From: an uncultured Bacteroidota bacterium | Lineage (GTDB): Bacteria > Bacteroidota > Bacteroidia > UKL13-3 | Direction: 5' to 3' | Assembly (NCBI GenBank): GCA_903898215.1 | Contig: CAIUEQ010000352.1 | Location: forward strand, 1-11,783 | DNA: 11,783 bases | Shown: positions 1 through 4,854 of the stretch, in pieces | Layout of the letters: each line of letters starts with the position of its first letter | How positions within the stretch are numbered: position 1 is the first letter of the stretch | The notes under the pieces: generated by a model | The model's input: the letters and a program-made list of their open reading frames with translations, nothing else | Databases searched by the model: none | Told to the model about the DNA's origin: nothing | Made by a program: the position numbers and the translations under genes

Positions 1-807
1 AATTTCTCCTTCAGGTGTAACCGGACCAAGTCCTAATCTCATTCTTTCCTGAACTTCATTCCACAATTCTGTGTAATAATCAACAGCATCTTGTGTACCA
101 CGGAAAGCTGTAAATATTGGTCCGATATAATATACACCGGCAAAATATGCATCAATTGGAGAAGGAACATTTTTGGCACTTTCTAAAATTTTCACAAGAA
201 GATCTTCTGCCTTAGCAGAATTTACCATCATTTTTGAAAGTCGTTCATGATCATATTTCTGACCTGATACTTGTTCCATTTTTGGAATTACTTCTTCCTT
301 CAATTGTTTTACCATGTAGCTGATTTGATCTTCAGTCATGATACCATCTTCCTGATAAGGTGTGTGAAGCATTGCAACAGGAACACCAGGATAAAGTCTT
401 TCTAAATTTTCAAACCATTTTAAAAAAGTAAAGCAGCCTGTATAACTTAAAAGTAACAAATCCGGAGGAGGGATTTTTTCACCCGTTGGTCCGATGTTAC
501 CATTCAACATCATACCGATATCACATTTTACATACGTACATACATCTTCCGAAAATCCAATTTTTTCTGCGTCACGGATATATTCCGCAGATTTTTTTCT
601 CATACCCGATTGTAGTGCGTTGATCTCCGGATAAACGGGTAACATATCAAACGAAAGGATTAACTCTGTTAGATTTCCGGGAACAAAAGTGTAAACAACT
701 TTTTTCCCAAGTTCAGTAGCCATGCTCAAATCTTTGAATTGCTTTGCGAGCATTTCTTTCTGAATGATCATACTGTTTTCTTTGATAGCGTCTTTGTGGT
801 CAGCCAT
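1..807 (-). CDS. bcrB: Benzoyl-CoA reductase subunit B (class I), 3' end cut by window edge
   Basis: Catalytic-module subunit of ATP-dependent benzoyl-CoA reductase, which reduces benzoyl-CoA to cyclohexa-1,5-diene-1-carbonyl-CoA with ferredoxin electrons in the cytoplasm. The gene starts at ATG 807 and 269 codons are visible; family members run to about 430 residues, so the rest lies to the left. Read from the DNA: residues 41-50 FVPGNLTELI, 66-71 QSGMRK, 87-100 EDVCTYVKCDIGMM with C90, then LLLSYTGCFTF with C125 at 117-127, and further on a DAYFAGVYYIGPIFTAFRG stretch. These match my memory of Thauera BcrB almost word for word. C90 and C125 are candidate Fe-S ligands; C95 looks extra. The gene follows bcrC by 55 bp on the same strand, as in bcrCBAD operons. 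A 2-hydroxyacyl-CoA dehydratase is the alternative, but the similarity to BcrB is much closer than that. Confidence 0.92.
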   Translation of the reverse strand, partial: MADHKDAIKENSMIIQKEMLAKQFKDLSMATELGKKVVYTFVPGNLTELILSFDMLPVYPEINALQSGMRKKSAEYIRDAEKIGFSEDVCTYVKCDIGMMLNGNIGPTGEKIPPPDLLLLSYTGCFTFLKWFENLERLYPGVPVAMLHTPYQEDGIMTEDQISYMVKQLKEEVIPKMEQVSGQKYDHERLSKMMVNSAKAEDLLVKILESAKNVPSPIDAYFAGVYYIGPIFTAFRGTQDAVDYYTELWNEVQERMRLGLGPVTPEGEI

Positions 808-862
808 ATTTTTTAATTTTTATTTTTTCGTGAATTAGATTTTTTTATCGAGACTATATTTC

Positions 863-2026
863 TTATGCCCAAAGTTTTATTGAGTCAGAGAAAGTTCCGG
901 CTTGTTCTTTAATGATTTTAAACTGTCCGGTATTTTCATGAAATTGGAAATTGATATGAGGAATGCCTGCAGCATCAGCTTCTTTTTGCAATTCAGGACG
1001 ATCGAGTAAAGCCGGATCGCAAAAACTTGCAGCACAAAATATGATGCCATCTGATTGTCTTTCTCTTGCCAGTTTAACCAATCGTTTTCCTTTTGGATTT
1101 CCAACATCATAATAAGAAGATGAGAATGTGCTTTGATGGATATAAGCTTCAGAAAGCGCATGCAAAGGATCTTCAGAATTATTTTTAATATCACCTTGTA
1201 TAAATCTTGAGCCTAACATGAAGTCGTCATCTACAATATAACATCCTGCAAGTTCAATGGATTTGATTAATCCAATAGGAGGTTGTTCGCAGAATGAACC
1301 GGAAACAACCACACGGATATTGTCCATAGGTTCGCCTCTTTCATTTTGAAGATGTGTAAATACTTGCTCTAGAATTTCGTTGTGTTCTTCAACAGGCATG
1401 CATTGTCCTGCACGAAGAATATGATACATTTCGACAGCCGAAAGTTTCCATGGACTTGTTTGACGAATGTCATAAATTTTCTCAATTAATTGACGGTTGA
1501 CATTATATAAACCTATTGAATGATTGAGAGCTTTTGCTGTAACACGAACGCCATTAATTTTAAAAATATCATCTAAAACTTTTTCAAGTTCTTGGATGTA
1601 AAATTTCCCTCCGATGGATGATTCGAAATTTTGTGGGTAATCAAAATAACGTTGAAATTGTCCCTTCTTTGAAAGTTTAAACATTCCCGAAAGATTACGA
1701 ACACAATCGCAAATTGCAGGGAATAAAAAACCATCAAAACCATCCAGATTTGTATCTAAGGCCATTTCGATAATTCCTCTTGGAAGATGACAGATATAAG
1801 ATTGATAATACGCATCTCCTTTTATGATTTGTTTACGATCACCTGTTCCCATTATTCCAACCGAAATACCATTTGCAGCATGAATTATTTCACGAGGAAT
1901 ATAAGTAGGAAGGTATCCAACAATTACGCGGGTTGCTTCTTCCGATTTCCATTTTTTAGCTAGTTTAAAATTGAGGTCAAATGCTGTTTCCTCACATTCT
2001 GATAATATTTGTTCTAATGATTTCAT
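863..2026 (-). CDS. bcrC: Benzoyl-CoA reductase subunit C (class I)
   Basis: Partner of BcrB in the catalytic BC half of class I benzoyl-CoA reductase; the two subunits hold Fe-S clusters and bind benzoyl-CoA, while the absent BcrA/BcrD half would use ATP to energise electrons. The 387-residue length equals known BcrC/BadD proteins (about 386). Visible landmarks: GYLPTYIPREIIHAA at 37-51, GDAYYQSYICHLPR at 70-83 (C79), FPAICDCVRNLSG at 102-114 (C106, C108), a GSFCEQPP stretch followed by SIELAGCYIVDDDF in the middle third, IIFCAASFCDPALLDRP near 328-343 (C331, C336), and a C-terminal EQAGTFSDSIKLWA. The DDDF and SFCDPALL stretches are typical of BcrC. It is the first gene of the leftward operon, divergent from the molybdenum-enzyme operon. 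The protein has no truncation or frameshift. Related 2-hydroxyacyl-CoA dehydratase subunits are the only real alternative and fit less well. Confidence 0.94.
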   Translation of the reverse strand: MKSLEQILSECEETAFDLNFKLAKKWKSEEATRVIVGYLPTYIPREIIHAANGISVGIMGTGDRKQIIKGDAYYQSYICHLPRGIIEMALDTNLDGFDGFLFPAICDCVRNLSGMFKLSKKGQFQRYFDYPQNFESSIGGKFYIQELEKVLDDIFKINGVRVTAKALNHSIGLYNVNRQLIEKIYDIRQTSPWKLSAVEMYHILRAGQCMPVEEHNEILEQVFTHLQNERGEPMDNIRVVVSGSFCEQPPIGLIKSIELAGCYIVDDDFMLGSRFIQGDIKNNSEDPLHALSEAYIHQSTFSSSYYDVGNPKGKRLVKLARERQSDGIIFCAASFCDPALLDRPELQKEADAAGIPHINFQFHENTGQFKIIKEQAGTFSDSIKLWA

Positions 2027-2078
2027 TAAAAATTTATTTATGATATTTATCTTAATTCTTTAATTATCGAACGAAAAC

Positions 2079-2109
2079 ATAAAATAGTTTTCAACTTGAC
2101 TTAAACAAA
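2079..2109 (-). promoter_or_regulatory. Candidate Bacteroidota-type promoter for bcrCB
   Basis: On the minus strand TTTG (2106-2109) is followed after 19 bp by TATTTTAT (2079-2086), which matches six of eight positions of the TAnnTTTG -7 element used by the primary sigma factor of Bacteroidota. The spacing is identical to the exact-consensus promoter in front of tRNA-Val in this same window. It would start transcription about 45 bp upstream of the bcrC ATG. The assignment is by motif only; the region is AT-rich, so chance matches are possible. Confidence 0.4.
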
Positions 2110-2135
2110 TTGACACGATTAAATCAAAAATTTAT

Positions 2136-2171
2136 ATGACTTGCATCACGCAGTGCGATGACTTTTGTCAT
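2136..2171. promoter_or_regulatory. Two tandem CRP/FNR-like operator boxes in the divergent control region
   Basis: Box 1 is ATGAC-TTGC-ATCAC (2136-2149) and box 2 is ATGAC-TTTT-GTCAT (2158-2171); box 2 is a perfect 5-4-5 inverted repeat. Both contain the TGA-N6-TCA core of CRP/FNR-family sites. Their centres (2142.5 and 2164.5) are 22 bp apart, about two helical turns, and a small palindrome CGCAGTGCG (2149-2157) sits midway. The boxes lie between bcrC and mocA and could serve both operons. An FNR-type regulator (AadR) controls anaerobic 4-hydroxybenzoate and benzoate genes in Rhodopseudomonas, which makes this reading plausible. No regulator gene is visible here. Confidence 0.45.
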
Positions 2172-2193
2172 GTTTTAATTTGCAACTCTACAA

Positions 2194-2201
2194 TAGATTT
2201 A
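2194..2201 (+). promoter_or_regulatory. Possible -7 element of the mocA-hcrB operon
   Basis: TAGATTTA matches seven of eight positions of TAnnTTTG and lies 13 bp before the mocA start codon. No TTTG stands at the usual 19-20 bp upstream. If transcription starts near 2206, operator box 2 (centre 2164.5) would lie near -42, the classic class II activator position. An activator-dependent promoter lacking a good -33 element would fit that arrangement. This is motif-level evidence only. Confidence 0.25.
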
Positions 2202-2214
2202 CAACACGTTTTAT

Positions 2215-2811
2215 ATGCAAAAAAAATGTTCAGTTATTATATTAGCAGGAGGTAAATCCGAAAGAATGAACTTCCCAAAACCTTATCTGGGCATAGATAG
2301 AAAAACATTCATTGAAAAAATTATTGAAACATATCTTGCATTTGGAATAACAGAAATAATTGCAGTGATGAATAAAGATTTTTGTGAAGGGAAATGGGAG
2401 AAATATCTCAGAAAAATTTCATCAAAAATTATGATTATCAAAAACACAAATTCTGAATCAGGGAGATTTCATTCTTTGAAATTAGGACTTCAAAATTTAA
2501 GTGAAAACATGGATTGTTTTGTTCAGCCGGTTGATAATCCTTTTGTGAATGAAGAGATATTAAATTTGTTATGGGAAAGCAAAAAAAATGATGGTTTCGT
2601 ATCTCCTGTTTTTGGAACCAAAGGTGGCCATCCGATTTTGTTATCAAAAACAATGATTAAAGAAATTGAAACGATTGAAGATGCAGATATTAATTTGAAG
2701 GAAATTTTTAAACCTTTCCTAAAACAGAAAGTGATGATGAAGGACGGATTAGTATTAAGAAATATCAATACCCCGGAGGATTATGATCAATTCGTAAATA
2801 AAAATCTGTAG
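2215..2811 (+). CDS. mocA: MocA/MobA-like molybdopterin nucleotidyltransferase
   Basis: Likely transfers CMP from CTP to molybdopterin, giving the cytosine dinucleotide form of the cofactor used by prokaryotic xanthine-oxidase-family enzymes. The 198-residue protein is a single nucleotidyltransferase domain: LAGGKSERM at 10-18 with PK at 21-22 (nucleotide-binding loop), PVDNP at 105-109 carrying the metal-binding Asp, GGHP at 137-140, and NINTPEDY at 183-190 near the end, a usual closing motif of MocA proteins. It opens the rightward operon and is followed by xdhC with one intervening base, so translation is probably coupled. That pairing and the molybdenum enzyme downstream favour MocA (CTP) over MobA (GTP). 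Nucleotide specificity cannot be proved from sequence. Confidence 0.85.
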   Translation: MQKKCSVIILAGGKSERMNFPKPYLGIDRKTFIEKIIETYLAFGITEIIAVMNKDFCEGKWEKYLRKISSKIMIIKNTNSESGRFHSLKLGLQNLSENMDCFVQPVDNPFVNEEILNLLWESKKNDGFVSPVFGTKGGHPILLSKTMIKEIETIEDADINLKEIFKPFLKQKVMMKDGLVLRNINTPEDYDQFVNKNL

Positions 2812-2812
2812 T

Positions 2813-3586
2813 GTGAAAAATATATTTGAACTGATAGGAGTGGCGCAAAAGGAAAGTGATTCAGTTGCATTATGTACCATTGTGAGCACAAAGGGTTCAT
2901 CACCACGAAAAACAGGATCTAAAATGTTGGTGTATGAGGATGGTAGAATTGAAGGAACAATTGGCGGTGGTGATCTTGAAAAAAAAGTCATTGAAAATGC
3001 GCTTGCTGTTTTAAAAAAACGTGAAGCGAAAATTTTTAAACACGATCTACTGAATCAACATGATATGTGTTGCGGAGGAACGGTTGAAATTTTTATTGAA
3101 CCAATTTTGAAGAAAAATAAATTATACATTTTCGGTGCCGGACATACAGGACAAGCATTAGCAAAATTTGCCATTGATTTTGGTTTTGAAGTAGTATTGA
3201 TTGATGATAGAAAAGAATATCTAAATGAATGCAAATTAGATGAAGTGAATAAAATGAATTTACCCCATCACCAAGCTTTGTCAGTTCTTCCTTTTGATGA
3301 GAATGTTTTTATTTGCATCATGACATATAGCCATCCGATGGATAGAGAAATTCTAGGGTTTTGCATTAAAAAACCGTTTGCATATTTGGGGATGATTGGC
3401 AGTCAGAGAAAAGTTGAGATGACAAAAAAAATGTTTGTAGAAGGATTAAATATTTCTGAACATGATTTAGCAAAAGTAGATATGCCAATGGGCATTGATA
3501 TTTTGGCTGAAGGTCCGGATGAAATTGCAATCAGTATTTTGGCTAAATTAATTGAAGTTAAAAACGGGAAAATGGTTAACAGATAA
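2813..3586 (+). CDS. xdhC: XdhC-family molybdenum cofactor maturation factor
   Basis: XdhC proteins bind the molybdenum cofactor, assist its sulfuration and hand it to apo-enzymes of the xanthine oxidase family; they are not part of the finished enzyme. The 257 residues show the N-terminal XdhC/CoxI domain with GSSPR at 28-32, GTIGGGDLE at 48-56 and CCGG at 86-89, then a Rossmann domain with GAGHTG at 108-113, an acidic residue at the end of the second strand (D131) and YLGMIGSQRK at 191-200, the family signature. The C-terminal MPMGIDILAEGPDEIAISI stretch is also characteristic. The start is GTG at 2813, one base after the mocA stop codon. It probably serves the fused molybdenum enzyme further downstream. 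Confidence 0.94.
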   Translation: MKNIFELIGVAQKESDSVALCTIVSTKGSSPRKTGSKMLVYEDGRIEGTIGGGDLEKKVIENALAVLKKREAKIFKHDLLNQHDMCCGGTVEIFIEPILKKNKLYIFGAGHTGQALAKFAIDFGFEVVLIDDRKEYLNECKLDEVNKMNLPHHQALSVLPFDENVFICIMTYSHPMDREILGFCIKKPFAYLGMIGSQRKVEMTKKMFVEGLNISEHDLAKVDMPMGIDILAEGPDEIAISILAKLIEVKNGKMVNR

Positions 3587-3620
3587 TTGTTCACCGTTCA
3601 CCGAAATTGGCAAAAAAAAA

Positions 3621-3697
3621 AATCTGAGTAATCAGTGAAATCTGTGGCTAAAAAAATAAAAATTATTCCGCGGTAATCCGCGAAATCTGCGAGAAAA
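3621..3697 (+). repeat. Two diverged tandem copies of a 9-bp-periodic intergenic repeat
   Basis: Copy 1 (3621 to about 3650) and copy 2 (3664 to about 3694) align with one gap and share TAATC-n-G-n-GAAATCTG-n-G. Within copy 2 a 9-bp period is visible: ATTCCGCGG, TAATCCGCG, AAATCTGCG. Each copy ends in an A-rich run. The block fills the 117-bp gap between xdhC and the SDR gene and ends seven bases before the SDR start codon. It has no coding potential I can see. From memory, similar low-complexity strings recur between genes in Bacteroidota genomes; this was not searched. Confidence 0.65.
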
Positions 3698-3703
3698 ATA
3701 AAT

Positions 3704-4441
3704 ATGACTAAAAGAATTTCAATTGTAACAGGAGCAGCAAAAGGTATTGGCAAAGCAATCGTTGAGCGTTTTATAAACGATAATTATTTTGTTGTGGCAG
3801 TTGATGTGGATGAAGAAAATGGCAATAAGCTTTCTTCAGAATTTGGAGATCAACATGTAAAGTTTTTCAAAGCTGATATTTGCAATGAAAAAGAGGTGCA
3901 ATCGCTTTTTGAAAAAGTTAAAACTGATTTCGGGAAAGTTGATGTATTAGTGAATAACGCAGGAATTATTCGCGACAATATGATTTGGAATATGCCTGTT
4001 GAAGATTTTGACCTAGTAGTGAATATTAACCTCAAAGGGACATGGTTGCTTTGCAGAGAAGCAGCAAAAATGATGAAACTTCAAAACTCAGGACGAATAG
4101 TAAATATTGCATCACGTGCTTGGCTTGGTAACCGTGGACAAAGTAATTATTCTGCATCGAAAGCCGGAGTTGTTGCAATGACAAGAGTTTTAGCGCTTGA
4201 GCTTGGCAAATACAATGTATGTGTAAATGCTGTTGCACCTGGTTTAATTGACACTCCATTAACCCAAAAATTAGAGAACGTTGTATTGCAAAAATTGATA
4301 GAAGCACAACCAACTCGAACTATGGGTTTACCTTCTGATGTGGCAAATGCTGTAGCATTTTTATCAGATATTAAAACACAATTTATTACCGGTCAAACTT
4401 TGTACGTTGACGGTGGAAAAAGTATAGGAGCAGGTATTTAA
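3704..4441 (+). CDS. Short-chain dehydrogenase/reductase (FabG/BadH-like)
   Basis: A complete classical SDR of 245 residues that would interconvert a hydroxyl and a keto group with a nicotinamide cofactor in the cytoplasm. Visible: TGAAKGIG at 9-16 (cofactor loop), D34 at the end of the second strand (suggesting NAD over NADP), NNAG at 84-87, the catalytic set N109, S137, Y149 and K153 in YSASK, and a C-terminal VDGG. The substrate is not evident. Its place between cofactor-maturation genes and the molybdenum reductase, opposite bcr, suggests a hydroxyacyl-CoA formed after ring reduction, comparable to BadH of Rhodopseudomonas. A generic 3-oxoacyl-ACP reductase is the alternative. The start ATG follows directly on the repeat block, and the DUF302 gene follows after 19 bp. 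Confidence 0.9.
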   Translation: MTKRISIVTGAAKGIGKAIVERFINDNYFVVAVDVDEENGNKLSSEFGDQHVKFFKADICNEKEVQSLFEKVKTDFGKVDVLVNNAGIIRDNMIWNMPVEDFDLVVNINLKGTWLLCREAAKMMKLQNSGRIVNIASRAWLGNRGQSNYSASKAGVVAMTRVLALELGKYNVCVNAVAPGLIDTPLTQKLENVVLQKLIEAQPTRTMGLPSDVANAVAFLSDIKTQFITGQTLYVDGGKSIGAGI

Positions 4442-4460
4442 ATTTATTATTAAAAAGATC

Positions 4461-4847
4461 ATGAATTATCATTTTTCAAAAACAGTAGACTACAATTTTG
4501 AGGAAGCTATTGTAAGAGTTACAGAGGAACTTAATAAAGAAGGTTTCGGCATTGTTACAGAAATTGACATAAAAAAAGTATTGAAAGAGAAGCTCAATAA
4601 AGATTTTAGACAATATATTATTCTAGGGGCATGTAATCCCAGTATAGCATATTCTGCAATCATGGCTGAAGATAAAATCGGAACTTTAATGCCATGTAAT
4701 ATTGTTGTTCAGGAACACCTTAACGGTGATATTGAAGTATCAGCTGTTGATCCTGTTTCCTATTTACTCGCATTTCGAAGTGAAGAGCTTTCAAAAATCC
4801 TCTCTGAGGTGAGAGAAAAACTTCAAGACATTATCCATAATTTGTAA
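4461..4847 (+). CDS. DUF302 family protein of unknown function
   Basis: A 128-residue soluble protein that I place in the DUF302 family. It has an early GFGIVTEIDIKKVLKEKL stretch (33-50), then ILGACNPSIAYSAI and IGTLMPCNIVVQEH, the recurring ACNP and PCN cysteine motifs of the family, and a VSAVDPVSYL stretch near the C-terminus. There is no signal peptide or membrane helix. The role of DUF302 is not established; the two conserved cysteines could bind a metal or be redox-active, which is a guess. The gene sits 19 bp after the SDR gene and 7 bp before the fused molybdenum enzyme, so it is co-transcribed with them and may assist that enzyme or buffer its product. Confidence 0.85.
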   Translation: MNYHFSKTVDYNFEEAIVRVTEELNKEGFGIVTEIDIKKVLKEKLNKDFRQYIILGACNPSIAYSAIMAEDKIGTLMPCNIVVQEHLNGDIEVSAVDPVSYLLAFRSEELSKILSEVREKLQDIIHNL

Positions 4848-4854
4848 GTAATAA

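Noticed and set aside
877..1194. 105-codon open frame within bcrC in another frame, and similar overlapping frames inside gyrB, hcrCA and the SDR gene
   Set aside because: They overlap strongly conserved genes, show no recognisable domain and are explained by the low stop-codon density opposite coding DNA.
1..2026. 2-hydroxyglutaryl- or lactoyl-CoA dehydratase subunits
   Set aside because: These share the fold, but the long conserved stretches, gene lengths and C-then-B order match benzoyl-CoA reductase specifically.
2110..2138. TTGACA-N17-TATATG, resembling a sigma-70 promoter on the plus strand
   Set aside because: Bacteroidota primary promoters use TTTG and TAnnTTTG, as the tRNA-Val promoter here shows. 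The region is AT-rich, and the -10-like part overlaps operator box 1.
2144..2160. Hairpin around CGCAGTGCG as an attenuator for mocA
   Set aside because: The stem is short and imperfect and no T run follows; an operator reading of the region explains more of its symmetry.
3621..3697. CRISPR-like or minisatellite array
   Set aside because: There are only two diverged copies, no unique spacers of constant length and no cas genes.
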